Shown here: positions 15,919 through 22,210 of the stretch, in pieces
How positions within the stretch are numbered: position 1 is the first letter of the stretch
Layout of the letters: each line of letters begins with the position of its first letter
Virus record (IMG/VR): IMGVR_UViG_3300033064_002060
Location: 1 to 23,739 of that record
DNA: 23,739 nucleotides
Reading direction: 5' to 3' (one strand)
From: a virus
The notes under the pieces: model-generated
Databases searched by the model: none
The model's input: the letters and a program-made list of their open reading frames with translations, nothing else
What the model was told of the DNA's origin: nothing
Made by a program: the position numbers and the translations under genes

Positions 15919-17346
15919 TTAATCAACTCCCCCAGCAACAAACACTCTACCACTCATGAGCGAACTCAATTGAGAGCGAAGAGCCAGCAAACTGACCTGT
16001 GACGCTTGCAGAGATAGCAATTGTTCCGCCCATAAGACCGACGCGGGTGGTAATATAGGAAGTAGGGTTGGACCGGTTTTGGTCAAATGCAAATGGGTCT
16101 GTAGGGTCATTAGCACTTGAATTTGTGTATTAACATTTAGTAACATCCAATCGCACATTGAATACATCCACGCCACTGTACTTCTACCCAACAACGCTGG
16201 CTCATATGTTTTTCCATGGTCTCCCAAATATATCTTGGGGGAATTTATTGTCGTCGTTTTTAACGCGGTTATCGTCATTCTATCAAAGCAGGATATGGAA
16301 ATTGAGTCGTCACTCGTCATTCCAATTTTCTTTTTGGAGAAGAAAAACATTTCATTGGCTTTGGAAGAAAATACCAACCTATCGCTGTTTATCACAATCT
16401 GATCACCGTCCAGTTTTGGTAAACTAACCAACTTGTTTCCTCGTATTATTGCGTTCGTTGTGGTAGGTTGAAATTTTGAAATAGTTTTTCCAGAAGTAAT
16501 GTGTACGGAAGATCCATCTTTATTTATATCTTCTTCAGTGTATCCTTTTGAGGTAAATCCTTCTAGATTTTTAATTGGTGCTTGACTATTACGCAAAATA
16601 ATCTTTGAATTTCCACCACCATCGGCATAATCATCTTTTCCATTATCATTTCCACGATTATCGTCATATGCTCCAAATCTTATAGAAGATCCAAATCTTG
16701 ATTCCAGTATAGTATCTCCTTCATATCTTTTTAGAGCACGAATCTTTGGATTGAACTTAAAATAGTTTCCCAATACTCCTGTATAATTTTCTCCACCAGA
16801 AAAATTCAATGTTGAATTTGGTCCAGTGTATGGTTCTCCGTTGTTGTATTCATCTGTATTTTGATCTACCCAACCAGACACACGCTCAGTTATAAAACTT
16901 GCATTGCTATTCACAACCGATTTGAAGTTTAATTTACGAGAATAGAAATAGCTTTCCATATATCTACCAACAATCACCATTTCATTCATCAACGGCCACT
17001 CGGTTATACCAGTATTTTCAATTGGATATGCCCAACCAAGTTGTTCTTTATCTTTACCTCTTTCACTGTTCAAGAATCTAAATTTTATTGCACCAATTTG
17101 ACCATAATCATTTGTTCCAGCAACCGGTTCACTGCCATCTATGTTCGGTGGAAAATCGTTAGCATCCAATTCATCTGTAAATGCTGGATGTTTATCGTCT
17201 AATATAATATCCAGCACCACCGCTTCTTCCAATTCAAAGAAATAACTTGTATCAGGTTTGCGTTCAATAACAAACCTTTTTGAAGCAAGCATGTCATCTT
17301 GCTTTATGTTGAGGTCACTTCTGCGTTCTGTTTCTGTGTATGACAT
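15919..17346 (-). CDS. 5: Baseplate central hub protein, T4 gp5-like, no lysozyme domain
   Basis: A 475-aa protein. The N-terminal 130 residues look like the gp5 OB-fold region that docks to the hub (for example YGQIGAIKFRFLNSERG, then GWAYPIENTGITEWPLMNEMV near 103-123). Residues about 310-390 form short repeats typical of the gp5 beta-helix needle: QIVINSDRLVFSSKANEM, FFFSKKKIG, SISISCFDRMTI, TTINSPKIYLG. The T4 lysozyme domain between these parts is missing; the corresponding stretch is Gly/Asn/Asp-rich. The C-terminus (AWMYSMCDWM, LQTHLH, then a Leu/Ser helix ending MSGRVFVAGG) is as I know it from marine T4-like gp5 homologues. The gene overlaps the upstream 126-aa gene by one base (TAATG). 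The hub call is fairly secure. Confidence 0.75.
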   Translation of the reverse strand: MSYTETERRSDLNIKQDDMLASKRFVIERKPDTSYFFELEEAVVLDIILDDKHPAFTDELDANDFPPNIDGSEPVAGTNDYGQIGAIKFRFLNSERGKDKEQLGWAYPIENTGITEWPLMNEMVIVGRYMESYFYSRKLNFKSVVNSNASFITERVSGWVDQNTDEYNNGEPYTGPNSTLNFSGGENYTGVLGNYFKFNPKIRALKRYEGDTILESRFGSSIRFGAYDDNRGNDNGKDDYADGGGNSKIILRNSQAPIKNLEGFTSKGYTEEDINKDGSSVHITSGKTISKFQPTTTNAIIRGNKLVSLPKLDGDQIVINSDRLVFSSKANEMFFFSKKKIGMTSDDSISISCFDRMTITALKTTTINSPKIYLGDHGKTYEPALLGRSTVAWMYSMCDWMLLNVNTQIQVLMTLQTHLHLTKTGPTLLPILPPASVLWAEQLLSLQASQVSLLALRSQLSSLMSGRVFVAGGVD

Positions 17347-17726
17347 TATTTGGGTTCTGCTTTTGATTTTTCTGGAGACTTCATTGTTTTGGCGGTTTCT
17401 TCTATAGCCGACATGAGTTGCTTTTTTTCTTCCTCAGTCAATATTGTACCACCACCTTCACCATCCGGTCCAACCTTACCAGACATCAATCGTTGAATAA
17501 TGGCAGCAAGTTTGATTAGTTGCTCATCATTGCGCACAGACACATCAAAATATTCCTTGAGCAACGGAACGATTGTAACAGCGTCATTTACAGTCTTGAT
17601 CATGTCCTTCAAGTCGGTGATCAATATGTCCAACTGATCTTTCTTTTGTTCTGAGTTATTTATAATATCTTTGCACAAAGAAGCAAAACTTTTTCCCTTG
17701 TAAATCTCAAATTCATATGTTTCCAT
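17346..17726 (-). CDS. Hypothetical 126-aa protein coupled to the hub gene
   Basis: Family unknown. It is mostly helical and charged: an N-terminal strand (YEFEIYKGKSF), a long helix (about residues 20-80, ending NDEQLIKLAAIIQRLMSGK), a Gly-rich linker (GPDGEGGG), and a Lys/Glu-rich tail. Its TAA overlaps the ATG of the gp5-like gene, so the two are probably translated together. A hub-assembly role, as for the T4 hub chaperone genes, is possible but unproven. The start at 17726 is preceded only by AGG, three bases after an octamer that itself abuts the gene, so the leader would be very short if that octamer is the promoter. Confidence 0.6.
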   Translation of the reverse strand: METYEFEIYKGKSFASLCKDIINNSEQKKDQLDILITDLKDMIKTVNDAVTIVPLLKEYFDVSVRNDEQLIKLAAIIQRLMSGKVGPDGEGGGTILTEEEKKQLMSAIEETAKTMKSPEKSKAEPK

Positions 17727-17729
17727 GCC

Positions 17730-17737
17730 TATAAATA
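17730..17737 (-). promoter_or_regulatory. Late-promoter-like octamer, inverted, abutting the 126-aa gene
   Basis: The plus strand reads TATAAATA. It ends only three bases before the ATG at 17726, too close for a standard leader, so this copy may instead be an operator or processing site. A copy in the normal T4 orientation (coding strand TATAAATA) lies at 17842-17849, inside the end of the sigma gene, and is an alternative promoter for this operon. Confidence 0.32.
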
Positions 17738-17767
17738 GTTATTGAGTGAGTATTTTCACGTTGGTTG

Positions 17768-18670
17768 TCAAGCATCAATACCAGTTATTTTTCCGGTGTT
17801 ATAATATTCCTCTCGTATTTTACGCTGTGGCTCCATGAGCTTATTTATAACTTTGGTGATGTGTTGAGTTTGGCAGTCTGCGATTTCTCGTATATATAGA
17901 TACAATGCTTTTTTATTGAATATATCAATACGATCAGCATTTCTGAATATTTCAACAACTGCATTTGCAATCTTCAAATCACGATCTTTGGTAAAATACT
18001 TGCCCACATTTTGGTCCCAATATTCGACCATGAGTTTGATAAACTCACGTGCTTCACTTTCTTGTTTTTCGTGTTCTGGTTGAACCACAAACTCACCAGA
18101 GTCTCCGGTTTGTTCACAAATCTCAACGTGTTTTTTGAAACGACGATATGTTGTATTGTTGTCCAAAATAAACCAATGTTTGGCTACAATACTAAAATAA
18201 CTGAATGCTTTGCCTTTTCCTTTTTCATATTTGCTCATGTTTGCAACCATATGTGAAATGGCCTGTTTCTGAATATCAAGTGGACTTACATCAGCATAAC
18301 TAAACTTGAATGTATTATAAATATTTTCGGCTATTTTACCAAAAGCACCTTGTATCTTTTCGTTGTATATTTTATCCTTTTCCCTTGGATCTTCGGTTTC
18401 ATTATAAGCAACAATTGCCGATTCTGTGTCTGGAGTAAAGTATACATTGGAAATCTTTTTTTCAACTCCTTCAACTGCCTCTTTTTTATTCTTTTTTCCT
18501 TTTGGTCTACCACGTGGGCGAGAAATCTTTTCATTTACATGAAACTCTTCAGTATGCACAGTTTGTTTCTTGATTTTATTTTTAGGCTTTTGAGTTTTGA
18601 CAACTTTTTTTGTTGGTTTAGATTTTTTTGCAATCTTTTTAGATTTGCCGATTTTTTTAATTTTATTCAT
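17768..18670 (-). CDS. 55: Late-transcription sigma factor, T4 gp55-like, with Lys-rich AT-hook N-terminus
   Basis: A 300-aa protein, longer than T4 gp55 (185 aa). Residues 1-63 are very Lys-rich and include an AT-hook core PRGRPKGK at 52-59, suited to binding the minor groove of AT-rich DNA. The sigma-like part starts near residue 100. It contains a helix pair followed by KGKAFSYFSIVAKHWFI around 153-167, resembling region 2 of gp55-type factors, then RRFKKH. The C-terminal helical region includes KALYLYIREIADC, QTQHITKVINKLM and KIREEYYNTGKI. In T4, gp55 replaces sigma70 on host polymerase and reads TATAAATA late promoters with gp33 and the gp45 clamp. The short hydrophobic clamp-binding tail expected at the C-terminus is not obvious. 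The gene begins five bases after the homing endonuclease stop and has no Shine-Dalgarno (coding strand TAATAAAAATG), as if an insertion displaced it. Confidence 0.66.
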   Translation of the reverse strand: MNKIKKIGKSKKIAKKSKPTKKVVKTQKPKNKIKKQTVHTEEFHVNEKISRPRGRPKGKKNKKEAVEGVEKKISNVYFTPDTESAIVAYNETEDPREKDKIYNEKIQGAFGKIAENIYNTFKFSYADVSPLDIQKQAISHMVANMSKYEKGKGKAFSYFSIVAKHWFILDNNTTYRRFKKHVEICEQTGDSGEFVVQPEHEKQESEAREFIKLMVEYWDQNVGKYFTKDRDLKIANAVVEIFRNADRIDIFNKKALYLYIREIADCQTQHITKVINKLMEPQRKIREEYYNTGKITGIDA

Positions 18671-18675
18671 TTTTA

Positions 18676-19389
18676 TTATTTGAGTGTTTTTAATTTTCTT
18701 GGTCCCCGTTTTATCCCTATCATTGATAGGGATTTTCTCAGTTTCCGTTCATCTGTCCATTTTCCTTTTGGCCTGCCGATGAGAGATTTTGATATTTTGA
18801 TCTTAGATTCTTCGCTCTGTTTAATGCCAATATGTGATTTTGATAATTTATTACAATGTTCCGATGTAAGAGATTTATTGATTCTACCCGCAGACATTCT
18901 CGCACGGGCTTCAATTGAAACATGATCGCTTCCAATTTTTTGTTTTGCTCGGGCAATTCTTATTTTTTGTTTTGTTTCTTCCGCGTGTTTTTTACCAAGC
19001 ATTGGTTTGTGGTCAAATATACCTCCTGCGTTGCAATTGTAGCCATTTTTCAAAGAATTTTTTTCTTTTATCCAAAAAGTTTCTCTTTCATTTAGAATAT
19101 TACGATCTAATTTGCAAAGTTCTAATATTATTTCTTCAAAATTTTCATATCCATATTTTAATATTGCGCGATATATTTTTGGTTGACCTTTACATCGTAA
19201 CCCCTTGTAATCAGAAAATCTGTTTTTTATTTCGTTGCATGTTTGCCCAACATACCATTTATTTGTAATTTTATTTTTCAATCCGTATATCCCTATCTTT
19301 TTTTGTGTGATATCTCGCGAGATTATTGGCTCGTTCTTTGACGGCGTGTTTCCAATAACTTTGCATTCGTTGTTCGTTGTGTCTTTCAC
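18676..19389 (-). CDS. GIY-YIG homing endonuclease with NUMOD3 repeats
   Basis: A 237-aa freestanding homing enzyme. The GIY-YIG motifs are intact: GIY at 33-35, ten residues, then YVG at 46-48; Arg57 in NEIKNRF; a Glu in NERETFW; and the Asn of NGYNCNAGG closing the domain near residue 125. After residue 125 come NUMOD3-type DNA-binding repeats (GKKHAEETKQKI, SIEARARMSAG, SEESKIKISKSLIGRPKGK, SDERK-like). These enzymes cut intronless alleles and spread themselves into them. The start is a GTG, supported by GAAGGA at 19398-19403, eight bases away. The first 30 residues have no motif and overlap another small reading frame. It sits between the small membrane-protein gene and the sigma gene, with no intron evidence. 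Confidence 0.86.
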   Translation of the reverse strand: MKDTTNNECKVIGNTPSKNEPIISRDITQKKIGIYGLKNKITNKWYVGQTCNEIKNRFSDYKGLRCKGQPKIYRAILKYGYENFEEIILELCKLDRNILNERETFWIKEKNSLKNGYNCNAGGIFDHKPMLGKKHAEETKQKIRIARAKQKIGSDHVSIEARARMSAGRINKSLTSEHCNKLSKSHIGIKQSEESKIKISKSLIGRPKGKWTDERKLRKSLSMIGIKRGPRKLKTLK

Positions 19390-19429
19390 GTTTTTGATCC
19401 TTCGTTATATTTAATGGTTTTCTTCCCAT
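19271..19429 (-). CDS. Small basic frame overlapping the homing endonuclease start (MGRKPLN type)
   Basis: A 52-aa frame, offset by one base from the endonuclease frame. It begins MGRKPLNITKDQKRERHNEQ and continues with Arg/Lys/Asn-rich helical sequence to a stop at 19271. This 'MGRKxLNxTxEQKxER' opening recurs in short viral proteins as I know them, so it may be real. The rest of the family would normally be longer. It has no Shine-Dalgarno, and its ATG follows an AATAAATA-type octamer by three bases. Possibilities are a leader peptide, the remnant of a gene interrupted by the endonuclease, or the true N-terminus reached by frameshifting. Low certainty. Confidence 0.35.
   Translation of the reverse strand: MGRKPLNITKDQKRERHNEQRMQSYWKHAVKERANNLARYHTKKDRDIRIEK
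19398..19403 (-). promoter_or_regulatory. Shine-Dalgarno deciding the GTG start of the homing endonuclease
   Basis: The coding strand reads GAAGGA eight bases before the GTG at 19389. It is one of the better ribosome sites in the window and favours this GTG over a later start. It lies inside the overlapping small frame that begins at 19429. Confidence 0.6.
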
Positions 19430-19432
19430 ATC

Positions 19433-19440
19433 AATAAATA
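19433..19440 (-). promoter_or_regulatory. Late-promoter-like octamer variant upstream of the endonuclease/sigma genes
   Basis: The plus strand reads AATAAATA (then TA), one mismatch from the octamer in other gaps and in the same inverted orientation. It lies in the 91-base gap before the homing endonuclease and could transcribe the endonuclease and the sigma factor together. Confidence 0.3.
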
Positions 19441-19454
19441 TAAAAAAGTTTAAT

Positions 19455-19479
19455 AAAAATCACAAAAAAATCACAAAAA
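19455..19479. repeat. Tandem 11-base AT-rich direct repeat
   Basis: AAAAATCACAAAAA occurs twice in register with an 11-base period (19455-19468 and 19466-19479), just after the stop of the small membrane-protein gene. The spacing of about one helical turn would put the A-tracts in phase and bend the DNA. Coding-strand T-runs may also help transcription stop. Confidence 0.5.
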
Positions 19480-19480
19480 T

Positions 19481-19732
19481 TTATTTTATTTTTTCGTCAA
19501 ATTCATTTATAACCCGTTGAATTTCGGAGAAAACAAAACCAACATCGTCATCGTTTGAAAATAATTGTTTGTCATCCACCATCTTGAGTCGCTTTTTAAC
19601 TTGCACAACCTCACCCCTAAAATATTCAATCCATTCTTCATGTACTTCAATCTTTTTTAGCATGTTGTAGCATGCATATCCCAACGCACATGTTGAGATG
19701 AAAAACAAAACCATTAATATTGTTATCCACAT
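19481..19732 (-). CDS. Small single-pass membrane protein, 83 aa
   Basis: Unrecognised. Residues 1-24 form one hydrophobic membrane segment (MWITILMVLFFISTCALGYA), followed by YNMLKKIEVHEEWIEYFRGE, an amphipathic or coiled-coil stretch, and an acidic C-terminus facing the other side. It starts three bases after the stop of the 50-aa gene and belongs to the PDF operon. Its size and shape would suit a small inner-membrane anchor, a lysis-regulator type protein or a superinfection-exclusion protein, but nothing picks one out. The topology call is firm; the function is unknown. Confidence 0.65.
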   Translation of the reverse strand: MWITILMVLFFISTCALGYACYNMLKKIEVHEEWIEYFRGEVVQVKKRLKMVDDKQLFSNDDDVGFVFSEIQRVINEFDEKIK

Positions 19733-19735
19733 AAA

Positions 19736-19888
19736 TTATTCCTCGTCTTCTTCAAGTTCCTCGGCTTCATAACCAAGTTCTTCTTTTAGTATTGTTAGAG
19801 CATCTTCAACGGCTGGCCAACTGTGTCGTTCAAGTGCATGTTCAAGCAGTTCTTTTATTTCTTCAAGGTTATCAATGTTTATGTTCAT
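19736..19888 (-). CDS. Acidic 50-aa hypothetical protein
   Basis: A short frame starting one base after the peptide deformylase stop and ending three bases before the next gene, so it sits snugly in the operon. The protein is highly acidic, with about 18 Glu/Asp. Residues 5-37 form predicted helices (NLEEIKELLEHALERHSW, then VEDALTILKEEL), and the C-terminal tail is EELEEDEE. No motif is known. Its spacing and the codon-filled gap are the evidence that it is expressed. Confidence 0.55.
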   Translation of the reverse strand: MNINIDNLEEIKELLEHALERHSWPAVEDALTILKEELGYEAEELEEDEE

Positions 19889-19889
19889 A

Positions 19890-20504
19890 TTATAGAATTT
19901 TCCAGCCTTGCTCCACGAGTTCCAAAGCCTTCTTGTATTTTATATATTGAGTTTCTCCGGATTTTTCCACCATAACTTTGTCATTTCTTCCATGTTTCAC
20001 TTTTTTCTCGACCGTTGGAACAAAACGAATGCCTTCATCAATCATCAACACTCCGTTGGTATGATCTGTTTCATGCTGAATACATATACTTTCTAGCAAG
20101 CCCAAGTCCTTGCCCACAGATTCTTGGGTGATGGGGTCTGTATCTGGTCCAAATGAAAGAGGATTGGCATGATTGAGAGTGGACACCGTGACCTTCAGTG
20201 AACGAACTGTGTTGGTAAGCTTGCCGGGCAAACTCAAACAACCTTCGGTGAATATTAGTTTTTCTTTACTTGCCTCAATAATTGTTGGGTTGATTAGAAT
20301 AATAGGCGGATTATCTTTACGAACTCTTACAATTGATACCGCCTTGGGTATTCCTATTTGTATGGCAGAAAGACCAATACCATGTGAAAGTGTATCCAAA
20401 GCCTCTATCAATTTTTTGGCTATTTCTTCACCTTCTTGTATTGTTGATACTGGTTCGGTTTTCTTGTGTAGAATATCTTTATTTTTGACAATTTTGTAAC
20501 TCAT
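19890..20504 (-). CDS. def: Peptide deformylase with insertion and C-terminal extension
   Basis: A 204-aa enzyme. All three metal-site motifs are intact: GIGLSAIQ at 42-49, EGCLS at 87-91 (zinc-binding Cys89) and QHETDH at 143-148 (His144, Glu145, His148). Peptide deformylase removes the N-formyl group from nascent proteins; phage versions are thought to keep phage or photosystem protein maturation going. Two additions are unusual. About 20 residues lie before the HExxH helix (FGPDTDPITQESVGKD near 118-133), and a C-terminal tail (KHGRND...YIKYKKALELVEQGWKIL) resembles the end of some phage SEC-C-like proteins. An in-frame GTG at 20534 would add ten residues, but a TTGACA element and leader fit the ATG at 20504 better. 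No Shine-Dalgarno is seen for either. It heads a small operon with the 50-aa and 83-aa genes. Confidence 0.92.
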   Translation of the reverse strand: MSYKIVKNKDILHKKTEPVSTIQEGEEIAKKLIEALDTLSHGIGLSAIQIGIPKAVSIVRVRKDNPPIILINPTIIEASKEKLIFTEGCLSLPGKLTNTVRSLKVTVSTLNHANPLSFGPDTDPITQESVGKDLGLLESICIQHETDHTNGVLMIDEGIRFVPTVEKKVKHGRNDKVMVEKSGETQYIKYKKALELVEQGWKIL

Positions 20505-20529
20505 ATTTTGTGAATGGTCGTATATACAA

Positions 20530-20565
20530 TTCACATATATATGCTAAATGTTTATATTGTCAATA
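20530..20565 (-). promoter_or_regulatory. Sigma70-like promoter candidate upstream of peptide deformylase
   Basis: The coding strand reads TTGACA (within ATTGACAATAT, itself a short palindrome), then about 16-17 bases to a TATATG/ATATGT -10-like hexamer that overlaps the GTG at 20534. If used, transcription would begin downstream of that GTG and favour the ATG at 20504 as the start of peptide deformylase. The palindrome could also be an operator. Confidence 0.4.
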
Positions 20566-20588
20566 TATAATAAACAAAATGTAAAGAA

Positions 20589-22103
20589 TTATTCTTTGTG
20601 CATTTTAACTTTGCCACTTGATATGCCATGTGGATTGATTGGTGCCGGTGGCAGCGATGTTCTGAGCGTGCCGTCTGGCGAAATTGATTCTGGTGATACA
20701 ACAACATCAACCACAACAGATTCATTGACCAAAACATCTTCTGTAACTGCGTCGGACGTTGGTGTTGGTTCTGGTGTGGATGTTGGTGCAGTTGTCGGCG
20801 TGGATGTTGATGTCGGTTCTGGCTCTGTCACAATCTTTGGTTGTTGTTTATTTTTTGATTTTTCACCTGTCCCAATCAATGTATTAAACGCCAAAATTAA
20901 ACATATTGCCAATGGATCAAACACAGCAATAATGGTCCAAATAAAATAATTAACTGCATCGTCCAATGGAATGTTTAGACTTTTAGCAATAAATTTGAAT
21001 GTGCCCACGTCTGTGTTCACAATTTTTTGCTGTGTATCAGTGTTTTGTGCTCGCAATGTTTGTATATTGTTTTGATATTCAGTTATCTTTTGCTTACTTT
21101 GTTCAGTCATTTCACCTTTTTTGGTGTTTAATGTAGCAATCTTTTCGTCTGTTTCTTTGTTGTATGCTGTTATAGATGCAGCAATTTCAGCACTTTCTTT
21201 TTCAACATTCTTTATATTTGTATCTATTTCACTTCTTTGAGATTTGCCGCGAGATTCAATTGCTACCACACGATCATTATATTCTTTTACTTGACTAGCA
21301 TATTGCTGACGAAGTTTTTCTATTCTGTCTTGTGAAGATTTTATTTGAGTATCAATGTCATCACGTTCTTTTTGTTGTGATTGTTTGATTTCTCGCGCTT
21401 TGTCCAAGCCACCTTTTTTGAATATGTTTCCACTGCCTTGGTCTATCCATTTTTGTACTTCTTTGTCCAATATCTCAAGTCGTGAATTATACAACTTTAT
21501 TTGTTCAAGTTCTCTACCAACCTCAGAATCTGTAGATGATTTAGAAAGTTCCAATGCTTGTTTTGCTGATATGATATCAGCCGAAGCATCTTTGTTTGTG
21601 TCAGTTGATTTTCTTATAGTTTCTGTTTGCTGACTCTTTTGATTTATAAGCAAAGTACGCTGTTCAATTATTTTCTTTCTGTTGTCTTCAATAGATCGTA
21701 TTTCTGCTTCATTATAAGTTGATGTCTTCAATGATGCTATCTCTTTATCCATTTCATTGATATTGGTTATATTTGCTTCTATTTGATGTTCATAACCCTG
21801 CACAGCGATAGATGTGGCAGTATATCCTGCACTCAAATATCCATATATACCAATTGAGGTTATAAACATAAGAAAAAATGTGGCTATGACCATGTATGTT
21901 TTCATCCACAAAGTTATGTCGTTCCATTTTTGTTTGAGAAATGTGGCAGTAATAAGTTTGCCAACTTCCAATGCAGTTCCCATTATTATAATGGATATGC
22001 CGCCGCCAACAAACAACAATTTTAGACCAACGATGCTAAAATAAGCACCGCAAGCGGATATAACAATTGCACTCAATAATACTAAAAATGCTAAAAAGGT
22101 CAT
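20589..22103 (-). CDS. Membrane-anchored coiled-coil protein with Pro/Thr-rich tail (DUF4407-like)
   Basis: A 504-aa protein of unknown function. Three hydrophobic segments lie at about 2-22, 26-53 and 69-92. A long charged coiled coil covers about 100-365 (Lys/Glu/Gln/Ser-rich, for example QRTLLINQKSQQTETIRK). A fourth membrane segment spans about 387-409 (FIWTIIAVFDPLAICLILAF). The C-terminal 90 residues begin with a Thr/Ser/Pro repeat tract (about 428-450) and end in KMHKE. This 3-TM, coiled-coil, 1-TM layout resembles bacterial DUF4407 proteins; I cannot run the profile. In a phage it might reorganise the host inner membrane, block superinfection or act in lysis. It has an octamer element 25 bases upstream and no Shine-Dalgarno. 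Confidence 0.68.
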   Translation of the reverse strand: MTFLAFLVLLSAIVISACGAYFSIVGLKLLFVGGGISIIIMGTALEVGKLITATFLKQKWNDITLWMKTYMVIATFFLMFITSIGIYGYLSAGYTATSIAVQGYEHQIEANITNINEMDKEIASLKTSTYNEAEIRSIEDNRKKIIEQRTLLINQKSQQTETIRKSTDTNKDASADIISAKQALELSKSSTDSEVGRELEQIKLYNSRLEILDKEVQKWIDQGSGNIFKKGGLDKAREIKQSQQKERDDIDTQIKSSQDRIEKLRQQYASQVKEYNDRVVAIESRGKSQRSEIDTNIKNVEKESAEIAASITAYNKETDEKIATLNTKKGEMTEQSKQKITEYQNNIQTLRAQNTDTQQKIVNTDVGTFKFIAKSLNIPLDDAVNYFIWTIIAVFDPLAICLILAFNTLIGTGEKSKNKQQPKIVTEPEPTSTSTPTTAPTSTPEPTPTSDAVTEDVLVNESVVVDVVVSPESISPDGTLRTSLPPAPINPHGISSGKVKMHKE

Positions 22104-22128
22104 GTTGTATATATAATTTGTATGAATA

Positions 22129-22136
22129 TATAAATA
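22129..22136 (-). promoter_or_regulatory. Late-promoter-like octamer, inverted, upstream of the membrane coiled-coil gene
   Basis: The plus strand reads TATAAATA; the coding strand reads TATTTATA. It lies 25 bases upstream of the ATG at 22103 and downstream of the intrinsic terminator at 22181-22210, consistent with restarting transcription after that stop. Confidence 0.42.
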
Positions 22137-22180
22137 TCAACATTGCTGCCCATTGCGATGACTTATTATAAGATTGTATA

Positions 22181-22210
22181 TAAAAACAGCCCCACATTTC
22201 TGTGAGGCTG
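22181..22210 (-). terminator. Intrinsic terminator
   Basis: On the coding strand a ten-base-pair stem CAGCCTCACA / TGTGGGGCTG, with one T-G wobble, closes a GAAA loop (plus strand 22187-22196 and 22201-22210). It is followed at once by TTTTTA. This is the only full rho-independent terminator I see in the window. It would end the Hsp20 transcript or a small RNA started near 22284. Confidence 0.82.

Noticed and set aside
15416-15922. A 168-aa open frame on the plus strand
   Set aside because: It is the antisense of the Ser/Gly/Ala-rich gene. Low-complexity codons such as those for Ser, Gly and Ala leave the reverse strand open, and no plus-strand gene exists elsewhere.
17754-17765. TTGACA upstream of the 126-aa gene as a promoter
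   Set aside because: It lies at the end of the sigma gene, and no acceptable -10 hexamer is found 15-19 bases downstream.
20548-20949. A 133-aa plus-strand frame rich in Val, Asp, Gly and Ser
   Set aside because: It is the antisense of the Thr/Pro-rich tail of the membrane coiled-coil protein and has no ribosome site or neighbouring plus-strand gene.
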